A DNA stretch of 64,000 bases from Aerococcus sanguinicola (GTDB taxonomy: Bacteria; Bacillota; Bacilli; Lactobacillales; Aerococcaceae): assembly GCF_008726925.1 (NCBI RefSeq), contig NZ_VYWO01000003.1:1-64000 (forward strand), read 5' to 3'. The notes beneath the pieces are model-generated. The model saw only the letters and a program-made list of their open reading frames with translations, made no database searches and was not told where the DNA came from. The translations under genes were made by a program, and so were the position numbers. Each line of letters begins with the position of its first letter. Positions within the stretch are counted from its first letter, which is position 1. This document shows, piece after piece, positions 36,721-43,741 of this stretch.

Positions 36721-36977
36721 ACGTGAACCTCCAAACTTTTGAGTCTTTCTTTGAACTGCTGTAGGGTATCTTGGTGGATCTTCAGTTGGTAGCCTTGGCG
36801 ACCGACTGCCTGGGTCAGCGCTTGGCAGGCTTCCACTTGGCTATCGAGGCTGGTTTGGATCCGGTCGATGCGTTGAATGAGGTCGTGGATGGCGGTGATG
36901 AGCTTGACCAGGTGGCGAATCAGCGTGACCAGGGTGAGCAGGGCGCCAGCCAGACTGCCGATTTCAATCAGTGTCAT
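36711..36977 (-). CDS. small membrane/coiled-coil protein of the lysis cassette (88 aa)
   Basis: An N-terminal hydrophobic helix (SLAGALLTLVTLIRHLVKLI) is followed by an amphipathic coiled-coil stretch with Gln and Leu at heptad positions, about residues 35-85. Phage lysis operons often carry such XhlA- or YvrJ-like partners, but I cannot assign the family. GGAGG lies just upstream of ATG 36977. It overlaps the holin gene by 10 nt. Confidence 0.6.
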   Translation of the reverse strand: MTLIEIGSLAGALLTLVTLIRHLVKLITAIHDLIQRIDRIQTSLDSQVEACQALTQAVGRQGYQLKIHQDTLQQFKERLKSLEVHVCS

Positions 36978-37054
36978 GGTTTCCTCCTTTTATGAGCTTA
37001 GCCCGGGCTACTGTCTGGAAGGCCTAGGCGGGACGCCTTTTGAAGTCGAGGGAT

Positions 37055-37082
37055 AAAAAGCCCCGCTGGGAGTCAGCGGGGC
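37055..37082 (-). terminator. terminator inside the sigma/lysis cassette
   Basis: GCCCCGCTG (37060-37068) and CAGCGGGGC (37074-37082); on the minus strand TTTTT follows. It separates the DUF2922 gene from the small membrane protein, holin and endolysin genes, so the lysis genes need read-through, antitermination or their own promoter. Confidence 0.85.
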
Positions 37083-37096
37083 CTGGTCAAGGGGAC

Positions 37097-37351
37097 TTAG
37101 GCTAGGGCGTCAGCTTCCCCGGCGACGTAGAGGTCGTCGACTTGGCGGGTCACATAGCGGGCAGAGACGGGTTCGTCATAGACCACGGTGCCTTCTGGGG
37201 TGACGAAGGCTTGGGCGCCAGCGATGGCTTCGATAGCCGCTTGGGCTTCCGCTGCGCTGACATCCAAGCGGGGGTTAGCGACGGTGAGGCGGGTGGACTT
37301 TCCGAGGGAGTTCTTGAAGTTGAGTTCGAGCTTTTGAGTGACTTCTGGCAT
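37097..37351 (-). CDS. DUF2922 family protein (84 aa)
   Basis: A small beta-rich protein: KLELNFKNSLGKSTRLTVAN, a helix with AAIEAI, then VTPEGTVVYDEPVSARYVTR. This matches the general pattern of DUF2922 (strand, GK turn, helix, strand with positively charged end). DUF2922 and DUF1659 genes often occur as a pair in Firmicutes. Their function is unknown. The start follows AGAAGGAGGAAT. A terminator follows within 15 nt of the stop. Confidence 0.7.
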   Translation of the reverse strand: MPEVTQKLELNFKNSLGKSTRLTVANPRLDVSAAEAQAAIEAIAGAQAFVTPEGTVVYDEPVSARYVTRQVDDLYVAGEADALA

Positions 37352-37374
37352 GTCTTATTCCTCCTTCTAAGGGC

Positions 37375-37572
37375 TTAGGCGAAAACGTTGGTGACCACTT
37401 CAGCGACAGCGAAGATATCGTAGTTGGAGACTGAAGCGTAGGCTTCCTGAATGGCCTTGGCCTCCTCTGTTGAGATGTCTTCCTTCAAGTGGTTGATATG
37501 GATCTTTTTGTCTTTACCGGATTCGGTGTCGAAGCCGATCAGCTGCAGGCGGGCGCTTTCGAATACTTTCAT
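37375..37572 (-). CDS. DUF1659-like protein (65 aa)
   Basis: A short protein (ARLQLIGFDTESGKDKKIHI, then EDISTEEAKAIQEAYASV) resembling DUF1659: a strand, a Gly-Lys turn, a basic strand and a C-terminal helix. It is immediately upstream of the DUF2922 gene (23 nt) and downstream of the sigma factor gene. AAAGGAGGAAAC is its ribosome binding site. The function is unknown. Confidence 0.6.
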   Translation of the reverse strand: MKVFESARLQLIGFDTESGKDKKIHINHLKEDISTEEAKAIQEAYASVSNYDIFAVAEVVTNVFA

Positions 37573-37640
37573 TTGTGTTTCCTCCTTTTTTTGGCTGGGT
37601 CATGCATGACACCCTAAGAACGAGATGGCAGGCGGGAATG

Positions 37641-38144
37641 TCAAGGGCGGAGAATATCGGCGAGGGGGAGGAGCTTCTCCCGCAGGCGCTTGACCCGGCA
37701 GTGGACGGCTTGGCGGGAGACGCCATCTGCCTGGGCGATGCTGGCGAGGGAGTGACCGGCCTGGAGTTGACGGACGGTCTGGAATTCCTTGGGCGTGAGG
37801 ATGTCCTTGGCCTGGGAGAGGAAGACCTGGACGGCCAGGGAGTGGTCAGTGGGAGAGTCATCCTTGAGGTAGTGGAGGCCTTCCAGGGAGCTCGTTCCTT
37901 CAGGCTGCCGGCGGAGGAGGTCCAAGCAATACCAGGACAGGGCGCGCTTGAGATAGGCCGTGAAGCGGAAGCGATCCTGGTCGAGGAGGTCCCCATCAAA
38001 AGATTCCGCCACCTTGAGTGCCTTGAGCCGGAGTTCCTGGAGCAGGTCGTCATAGTCCGCATGCTGGGGTGCAATGGAGAAGCCGGCCAGGACATGGTGG
38101 AAGAGGGGGGTGAACTGGTTGAGAATTGCGGTTGAATTGGGCAT
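37641..38144 (-). CDS. sigma-70 family RNA polymerase sigma factor, small alternative type (167 aa)
   Basis: Region 2 is recognisable (ADYDDLLQELRLKALKVAES, then FTAYLKRALSWYCLDLLRRQ) and region 4 forms the C-terminal helix-turn-helix (LTPKEFQTVRQLQAGHSLAS ... GVSRQAVHCRVKRL). Regions 1.1 and 3 are absent, as in extracytoplasmic, ComX-like or YvrI-like sigma factors. I place the start at ATG 38144, preceded by AAGGAGACC; the open frame extends 32 codons further without a ribosome binding site. It heads the run of DUF1659, DUF2922, membrane protein, holin and endolysin genes, which suggests it controls them. No anti-sigma factor is visible. Confidence 0.8.
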   Translation of the reverse strand: MPNSTAILNQFTPLFHHVLAGFSIAPQHADYDDLLQELRLKALKVAESFDGDLLDQDRFRFTAYLKRALSWYCLDLLRRQPEGTSSLEGLHYLKDDSPTDHSLAVQVFLSQAKDILTPKEFQTVRQLQAGHSLASIAQADGVSRQAVHCRVKRLREKLLPLADILRP

Positions 38145-38252
38145 AGGGTCTCCTTTCTTGGGCAAGTGATCGATCCTAAGTCCATGATAAGGGACCTCAG
38201 TAGTTATTGCATTAGCAGGGAATGAGCAGGAATGCGTCAAAAGTGAGCATCA

Positions 38253-38372
38253 GGGTGTGAGCAAAGGCGTTCAGAAAGGGATGACTGGAGGCAGAGAGGA
38301 AAAGAGCGGCTTTCCAGCCGATCGTTCCACTCTGCTGAAGTCACTCCCTTTCTGCCTTTGCGAACCCGACTA
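38253..38372 (+). repeat. family M long-hairpin unit (locus A)
   Basis: Reads GGGTGTGA, then nested helices GCAAAGGC / GCCTTTGC (CCTTTGC), CAGAAAGGG / CCCTTTCTG, TGACT / AGTCA, GCAGAG / CTCTGC, apex CGGCT / AGCCG, then GAACCCGACTA. It lies between the sigma factor gene and the next upstream terminator, not after a stop codon, unlike other M units. It is directly preceded by GTGAGCATCA. Confidence 0.8.
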
Positions 38373-38471
38373 GAGGGTGTAAGCAAAGGTGCCTGCCTCG
38401 CGTCACTCGGTGCTGTGAGGCTACCGCCAAGGCCCCCGATTTGCACTCAGGGGCTCTGAAAGCAATTCCGC
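38373..38471. repeat. degenerate unit next to M locus A, sharing a motif with 44.9 kb
   Basis: GGGTGTAAGC begins a second, decayed unit. On the minus strand GGAATTGCTTTCAGAG (38471 downward) followed by CTGAGTGCAAAT closely matches GGAATTGCTTTCGGAG then CTGTGCGCAAAT at 44911-44945. In both places this segment sits on the GGGTTC side of an M unit. Confidence 0.5.
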
Positions 38472-38504
38472 CCGCCGAACGTTGTCCTGTAAGCATGCCC
38501 TAAA

Positions 38505-38534
38505 CAAAAAACAGGTTATCCTGGCGATAACCTG
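38505..38534 (-). terminator. terminator downstream of the 159-aa gene
   Basis: CAGGTTATC (38512-38520) pairs with GATAACCTG (38526-38534); on the minus strand TTTTTTG follows. About 30 nt after the stop codon at 38564. Confidence 0.85.
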
Positions 38535-38563
38535 CGCGCGCTAGTCGAATAAAAAATATCTGT

Positions 38564-39043
38564 CTAACCGAGTGCGGGCTGTAATTCTGTGGTGGGGGCG
38601 AGCGACTTGGCGTAGTTGTAGATGGTTTCGGGGAAGCTGAGGTCGAACTGGCTTTCGCTCATGGCCCACAAGGCATAGAACAGGTGGTGGAGGGGCTGGT
38701 CGATGCTGGCCTCGTTACGCAGGTTCTTGACCAAGCGGCCGAGCGCCTGGCTGACCGAGAGACCGTCGACATAGCGGTAGTTGAACTGGATCTTGGTCTG
38801 GCTTAGACGGGAGAGGGTATAGAGCTGGGCGAAGGCTCGGCCAATCCGGTCTTCAATCAGGGGCAGGTAGGTCGCCGTCTCCAGGTCATGGAAGCATTCG
38901 ATGAGACCAAGCGCCAATTCACTGGGCGAGGGATAAGCGCTCTGGCTCCTTGCCTGGCGATTATCAATTTGGGTGATGGTCTGTGCCAAGAGCAGGCGCT
39001 CGATCATTTTTTCGCGTTCGATTAAGACAAGTTCTTCAGTCAT
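38564..39043 (-). CDS. uncharacterised protein (159 aa)
   Basis: A soluble, mainly helical protein (VLIEREKMIERLLLAQTITQ, LALGLIECFHDLE, SVSQALGRLVKNLRNEA) without signal peptide or membrane segment. I do not recognise it. AAGGAGGCCCAC before ATG 39043 is a good ribosome binding site. It follows two helix-turn-helix genes and a region of repeats plus a perfect palindrome, a setting reminiscent of plasmid or integrative-element replication modules. It ends at a clear terminator. Confidence 0.65.
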   Translation of the reverse strand: MTEELVLIEREKMIERLLLAQTITQIDNRQARSQSAYPSPSELALGLIECFHDLETATYLPLIEDRIGRAFAQLYTLSRLSQTKIQFNYRYVDGLSVSQALGRLVKNLRNEASIDQPLHHLFYALWAMSESQFDLSFPETIYNYAKSLAPTTELQPALG

Positions 39044-39075
39044 GTGGGCCTCCTTGTTTAATTTAATTAATTCAA

Positions 39076-39130
39076 TTTGTTAATTCGTCTTTGTATATTT
39101 AGTCCTTTGTTAATTAGTATTTTGTTAATT
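39076..39130. repeat. three direct repeats TTTGTTAATT
   Basis: TTTGTTAATT occurs at 39076, 39106 and 39121, the last two extended to TTTGTTAATTAGT. They are AT-rich and spaced 30 and 15 nt. They could be iterons or operators for one of the neighbouring helix-turn-helix proteins. Confidence 0.45.
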
Positions 39131-39147
39131 AGTTATTAGTAGTCGCC

Positions 39148-39184
39148 GGTTACCAGTAACTAGCTTTCCTAGTTACTGGTAACC
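39148..39184. repeat. perfect 16-bp palindrome with 5-nt loop
   Basis: GGTTACCAGTAACTAG (39148-39163) and CTAGTTACTGGTAACC (39169-39184) are exact reverse complements around CTTTC. No T tract follows on either strand, so it is not a classical terminator. It lies between the 159-aa gene and the 114-aa gene, 18 nt after the AT-rich direct repeats. Confidence 0.7.
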
Positions 39185-39215
39185 TACATCTTGCTTTCCA
39201 TTATCTAGCTTTTGA

Positions 39216-39560
39216 CTAGCTATGCAGTCGCTTGAGGGGACGTTCATAGACGATGGTCTTCCAAAATTTGATCCGATTGCCCGTGGCATGGCGGACAGGC
39301 AACCGTTCGATGTAGCCTTCTTTGACAAGTTCTGTCCAACCACTGCGGAAAGAAGTTTTTCCGTCAGTGGCCTGGTCTTTGACCGTCTCAATTCGGATCA
39401 CCCAGTCATCAGGCAGGGAGAGCAGGTAGGCAAGGATTCCTTTTGCCTTCCAGGACAGGTCGGGCCGTTGGAGGAATTCGTTATCGATCAAGGAATAGTT
39501 ATTGTCTTTCTCAATTCTCACATAGGACGTCTGGGGGCTGGGGCAAATATGTTTAATCAT
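39216..39560 (-). CDS. winged-helix protein resembling replication-associated phage/plasmid proteins (114 aa)
   Basis: After a short N-terminus the segment DNNYSLIDNEFLQRPDLSWK then AKGILAYLLSLPDDWVIRIE and a recognition region (TSFRSGWTELVKEGYIERLP) matches the helix-turn-helix found at the N-terminus of many phage and plasmid replication proteins. The usual C-terminal DnaD-like part is missing, so this may be a truncated or stand-alone regulator. AGGAGGTTCAAGCC precedes the ATG. Confidence 0.65.
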   Translation of the reverse strand: MIKHICPSPQTSYVRIEKDNNYSLIDNEFLQRPDLSWKAKGILAYLLSLPDDWVIRIETVKDQATDGKTSFRSGWTELVKEGYIERLPVRHATGNRIKFWKTIVYERPLKRLHS

Positions 39561-39643
39561 GGCTTGAACCTCCTAGAAAGTGATGACAAGCTAAAACTAG
39601 TGATTGACGCGCGGCAGACGTCACGGCTTGACCGCCGCTTCAG

Positions 39644-39886
39644 CTAGAGCACGGACTCACCGCGGATGGCGTTGATGGTGAGCACCAGCTCGGCTTCAGG
39701 GCCCAGGAAGATACGGTCCTTCTCCACCTGGAAGAGATAAGACATGGTCTCGAGCATCTGGCAAGGCATCAGGCTGCTGTCCCGCTCATAGCGGCGTAGG
39801 GTCTGCACATGGATGCCACAGAAATCAGCAACCGTCTCAGCTGAAAGCCCGCAGTTCACCCGGCAGGCCTTAATGGAAAATTTCAT
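39644..39886 (-). CDS. XRE-family helix-turn-helix protein (80 aa)
   Basis: The sequence MKFSIKACRVNCGLSAETVA then DFCGIHVQTLRRYERDSSLM is a Cro/CI-type helix-turn-helix (ACRVNCGLSAETVADFCGIHVQT pattern). The C-terminal 30 residues are hydrophobic and lack a known effector domain. A weakly spaced GAGG lies upstream. It is the first gene of the minus-strand run ending at 38534 and may regulate it. Confidence 0.75.
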   Translation of the reverse strand: MKFSIKACRVNCGLSAETVADFCGIHVQTLRRYERDSSLMPCQMLETMSYLFQVEKDRIFLGPEAELVLTINAIRGESVL

Positions 39887-40440
39887 GCTAAAAAAACCTC
39901 CATCTGGTCATAAATTAATATTCAATTGTCAAAATTAGATAAAAATAATGCAAAATTGTTACACGATTGAGGCCTCAAAATAAATATATCAAACAAGAAA
40001 TTATTTTCAAGAGATAATAGGACCAATGAATAAAAATTATAATCTATGCTCACTTTTTGAGCATGGGTGGTGAGGAGAAAGAAGGAATAACTTTCCCATC
40101 TCATTGACTATAAATTATGTAGCGTGCAATAAGTTTCTGAATGAACAATTTATGCTTTAATATGATAGCGAGCAAGTCATTGTTTAACTAAATTATACGG
40201 TTTGGGAGTGCATTTTAACGCTTTAGGAATACAAAAAATCGACAATTTTTGAAAAGTGAAGAAAAAGTGAAGATATAGTTGCATTTTTATCAGCAATGTA
40301 TTACACTACGAAATATACATAAGATTGGTTTTACTGATATTATGGATTCCCTTTTGAACTGAAATCGTTAATATTAGTCATTCAAAATCTCATTCATATC
40401 ATAATTTATGAATTAATTATGAATTATTTTATGATTTAGT
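39887..40440. other. AT-rich divergent intergenic region; no gene seen
   Basis: About 550 nt of strongly AT-rich sequence between the XRE gene and the LPKTG cluster. No coding sequence or strong hairpin. It should contain the promoter for the XRE gene, which I could not place. Confidence 0.5.
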
Positions 40441-40469
40441 GTGACTAAAGAAGTGGTTTACGTTATAAT
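40441..40469 (+). promoter_or_regulatory. promoter of the first LPKTG gene
   Basis: GTGACT (40441-40446) and a perfect TATAAT (40464-40469) with 17-nt spacing, about 100 nt before the ATG at 40570. Confidence 0.7.
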
Positions 40470-40569
40470 AGGGGTGTGTAGGGAGAGGAAGAATTCATCT
40501 TTGAATTTCAACTCTACATGATGTAGTTGTTACTAAGAATTTTTGACTAAGGTCAAGGAGGAATTATCT

Positions 40570-41880
40570 ATGAAAGACTTGTAAAAAGTTTTATTAACAT
40601 CAGTTGCTACTACTGCAGCTGCCGGTGCTTTCTTCGCAGCTAACGCTAACGTTGCCCAAGCAGCAGAATTAAATAAATTTGAAAATCCATTCGGCCCTGG
40701 CGGAATTGGGACACGTTTTGAAGAATTCCATACAGACGAGACTCCTAAGGAAGAAACTAAGAAAGAAGAAACTCCTAAGGAAGAAACTAAAAAAGAAGAA
40801 AAAGTTGAAATTCCAGCAGATGAAAAAGCTCCTTTAAGCAAAGAAGAAGCGCCATTTGCAGGCAAAGAAACTAAACAACCTGAATTCACAGATGCAGAAA
40901 ACCCATTCGCTGGTCGTACGCAAGGTGAAGAATTCACTGAAGCAGAAGCTCCATTCAAGAACCGCCAAGAAGGTACTGAATTAAACGGTGCAGAAGATCC
41001 ATTTGGCGCAACTAAAGTAAACAAAGAAGCTCCAACGACTTCATACGAAAACGTACCACACTACTTCGATACCCTACAAGATGCTTTAGGTGCTTATCCT
41101 AACGCTAAACCAATGTATGACAACAAGACTGATAAGTATGTTGTTTACTCAGACAAGGGTCAATTAGTTAAATATGAATTCAAGACTGTTGAAGAAGCAG
41201 CAGATGCATTCCCTAACTTAGATCCACTTGCTGAAAACGGTAAATACTATGTATATACTGACCAAGCACCTGTGTTAAAATATGTGTTCGATACTCGTGA
41301 AGAAGCATTCAACGCTTTCCAAGATATCGCACCAATGTTCGAAAACGGCAAATATGTTGTTTACACACAAGAATCACCAAAAGTTCGCTATGAGTTCAAG
41401 ACTGTTGATGAAGCATTAGCTGCATTCCCAGGCTCAAACCCAATGGCTGAAGGTGACATCTATGTTGTTTACACCAACATGAAACCTGTAGCTGGTACTG
41501 TTGCTGAAATCGTTCCAGGTAAAGTTGTTAAACCAACTGCTTTAAACCCTGAAACTGGCAAACCTTTAAACCAAGCTGCAGCAGCTCAACAAGATCCTAA
41601 GGCTGAAGGTGAAAAACCAGCAGACCAAAAAGATCCTAAGGCTGAAGGCCAAAAAGCTGGCGACAAGAAAGCTGCTGACAAGAAAGCTGCCGACAAGAAA
41701 GTCGCTGCTAAGAAAGCTGACGCTGTTAAAGCGAACAACAAGAAAGAAGCTGCTAAGAAAGCTAAATCTACTTTACCTAAGACTGGTGCAGTTGCAACCG
41801 CAGCTCCTGCAGTATTAGGCTTAGCATTAGCTTCTGTTGGTACTGCCTTCGCATTCGGTAAAAAGAAAGAAGACAAATAA
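40570..41880 (+). pseudogene. small LPKTG surface protein gene with a stop at codon 5
   Basis: AAGGAGGAATTATCT precedes ATG AAA GAC TTG, then TAA (40582-40584), after which the same frame stays open to 41880. The paralogues begin MNFKKVLLTSVATTAAAGAL; here MKDL-stop-KVLLTSVATTAAAGAF. A single-base change of AAA to TAA explains it. No other start exists in frame before the ATG at 41113, which lies inside the mature protein. Read through, the 436-aa product has a signal peptide, five short (E/D)xPF repeats at about residues 37-155, three ~50-aa repeats of YVVY ... YEFKTVEEA type (about 180-310), an Ala/Lys-rich wall stretch and LPKTG. Promoter and terminator are intact. A sequencing error is the main alternative. 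Confidence 0.8.
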
Positions 41881-41940
41881 GTCTTTCTTAATTGAATAAG
41901 AAGCGAAAACAACCTTAGCATTATATGATCGGACGAGATA

Positions 41941-41968
41941 GGCAATTGCTACGGTAATTGCCTTTTTT
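41941..41968 (+). terminator. terminator of the first LPKTG gene
   Basis: GGCAATT (41941) pairs with AATTGCC (ends 41962), followed by TTTTTT. Confidence 0.85.
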
Positions 41969-41986
41969 CTCTTTTGTTGTTAAAAT
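41958..41986 (+). promoter_or_regulatory. promoter of the second LPKTG gene, overlapping the previous terminator
   Basis: TTGCCT (41958-41963) and TAAAAT (41981-41986) with 17-nt spacing. The -35 box is made from the right arm of the upstream terminator. The third LPKTG gene uses the same TTGCCT box. Confidence 0.6.
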
Positions 41987-42057
41987 ATAGACCGTGCTAG
42001 GCACTGACAAGCCATATTTTCGGTTTTGTCGAAAAATTTAAAAGGAGGATGTCTATT

Positions 42058-43473
42058 ATGAACTTCAAAAAAGTCTTATTAGGCTCTATTGCGACTACCG
42101 CTGCTGTGGGGACGCTTTTTGCCAGTCAATTACAAGTTGCTGAAGCCGCAGCTTATGAAACACCTGTTGATGAAAATGGTAACGTGATTCTTGGAGGAGC
42201 TCCTGATGTCAATCCAGCTGACAAATCAGCAACACCAGGTGGATCCAACCAATTTAAACTTTCAGTAGATGAGAATGGTGTTCCAACTACTGTTTCAAAT
42301 AATAAACAAGCTAAGTCTGTTGAACAGCTTAAAGAACAAAACCTAAACGAAGGCTTTAAGACCAAAGCTGAAGCAGAAGATGCAGCGAAGAAAGTCCTGA
42401 AAGAAGATAAAGTGAACAAGTCTTTCACTGTAACTCAAGGGGCAAATTCTAACTACTACTTCTCATTAAGCCCAAATGAACCTGCAAAGAAAGCAGACAC
42501 TCAAGATAAGGAAGCTACTGTTGCTGAATTAAAAGAACAAAATGCGGGCGACGGCTTCAAGACTAAAGCTGAAGCAGAAGAAGCAGCTAAGACAGTGCTT
42601 AAAGACGATAAAGTGAACAAATCCTTCACTGTGTCTCAAGGCGCTAACTCTAACTACTACTTCTTATTGAGCCCAAATGAAGCCGAAGAAACCGTAGACA
42701 CTCAAGACAAGCAAGCTACTGTTGATGAGCTAAAAGAACAAAATGCTGGTGATGGCTTCAAGACTAAGGCCGAAGCAGAAGATGCAGCTAAGACAGTGCT
42801 TGCGGAAGATAAAGTGAACAAATCCTTCACTGTATCTCAAGGAGCAAATTCTAACTACTACTTCTTATTGAGCCCAAATGAAGCTGAAGAGGTTGTCGAA
42901 GAAGACAAGGCAGATAATAAATCTGAAGATAAGCAAGAAAAGCCATCTGAAGATAAGAAAGATCATAAGTCTGCAAGCATTAAAGAGCTTGAAGAACAAA
43001 ACTTAAATGACGGCTTCAAGACGAAAAAAGAAGCAGAAGATGCTGCGAAGAAAGTGCTTAAAGAAGATAAGATCAATAAATCTTTCACTGTTTCTCAAGG
43101 GGCAAATGATAACTACTATTACTTATTAAGCCCAAATGAAGCAGCAGCAGCTGGCCAATCAGGCAAGAAGACTGAAGGCAATCAAGCTAACACGTCCGAA
43201 GGCAAGAAATCTGAAGCTAAGCCATCAGAAGGTAAGGAAAATACCAAGGGCGAAGATAAAAAATCAGATAAGCAAGTTGCTGCTGACAAGAAGGTAGCCG
43301 CTAAGAAATCTGATGCAGTTAAAGCTAACGGTAAGAAAGAAGCTGCTAAGAAAGCTAAAACAACCTTACCTAAGACCGGTGCAGTTGCAAGTGCAGCCCC
43401 TGCTGTATTAGGTTTAGCCTTAGCTTCTGTTGGGACTGCTTTCGCATTCGGCAAGAAGAAAGAAGACAAATAA
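42058..43473 (+). CDS. LPKTG cell-wall-anchored protein with four ELKEQN repeats (471 aa)
   Basis: A sortase substrate with a short signal peptide (MNFKKVLLGSIATTAAVGTL, cleavage near AEAAAYE) rather than YSIRK. ATG 42058 is chosen because AAAGGAGG sits 9 nt upstream and the paralogue begins the same way. After an N-terminal segment shared with the 43742 protein (TPVDENGNVILGGAPDVNPA), four ~60-aa repeats run from about residue 85 to 360, each with the pattern ELKEQN..DGFKTKAEAEEAAK..L..DKVNKSFTVSQGAN.NYYF.LSPNE. A Lys/Ser/Glu-rich spacer, LPKTGAVASAAPAVLGLALA and KKKEDK follow. The repeat is not one I recognise. Own promoter and terminator. Confidence 0.88.
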   Translation: MNFKKVLLGSIATTAAVGTLFASQLQVAEAAAYETPVDENGNVILGGAPDVNPADKSATPGGSNQFKLSVDENGVPTTVSNNKQAKSVEQLKEQNLNEGFKTKAEAEDAAKKVLKEDKVNKSFTVTQGANSNYYFSLSPNEPAKKADTQDKEATVAELKEQNAGDGFKTKAEAEEAAKTVLKDDKVNKSFTVSQGANSNYYFLLSPNEAEETVDTQDKQATVDELKEQNAGDGFKTKAEAEDAAKTVLAEDKVNKSFTVSQGANSNYYFLLSPNEAEEVVEEDKADNKSEDKQEKPSEDKKDHKSASIKELEEQNLNDGFKTKKEAEDAAKKVLKEDKINKSFTVSQGANDNYYYLLSPNEAAAAGQSGKKTEGNQANTSEGKKSEAKPSEGKENTKGEDKKSDKQVAADKKVAAKKSDAVKANGKKEAAKKAKTTLPKTGAVASAAPAVLGLALASVGTAFAFGKKKEDK

Positions 43474-43519
43474 GTCTTTTAAACGAACCACTTTGAATAA
43501 CATATGATCGTACGAGATA

Positions 43520-43547
43520 GGCAAGGGCTTTGGTCCTTGCCTTTTTT
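43520..43547 (+). terminator. terminator of the second LPKTG gene
   Basis: GGCAAGG (43520) and CCTTGCC (ends 43541) followed by TTTTTT. The preceding CATATGATCGTACGAGATA is also found before the terminator of the third gene. Confidence 0.85.
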
Positions 43548-43637
43548 ATGCAAGCATAGAGAAATAAATGACAAGGTGAAAGACCGTGTTAAATCAAGCT
43601 TTCAATCAAATGTGAATTTTCTGAGAAGATTTTTCTT

Positions 43638-43665
43638 TTGCCTAGAATAGACAATGGGGTATGAT
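43638..43665 (+). promoter_or_regulatory. promoter of the third LPKTG gene
   Basis: TTGCCT (43638-43643) and TATGAT (43660-43665), 16-nt spacing, 77 nt before the ATG. Confidence 0.65.
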
Positions 43666-43741
43666 TTGAACTAGGCAAGGGCCACGGGTCGAGGCCTGGA
43701 TTTGCCGAATAAATTTTATCTAAATGAGAGGAAGTCTAATC

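Noticed and set aside
35691..39886. Complete prophage
   Set aside because: Only lysis and regulator-like genes are present; no integrase, packaging, head or tail genes and no visible att repeats.
41113..41880. Separate 255-aa gene starting at 41113
   Set aside because: That ATG lies in the middle of the YVVY repeats; the signal peptide and ribosome binding site are at 40570, so this is the rest of a gene broken at codon 5.
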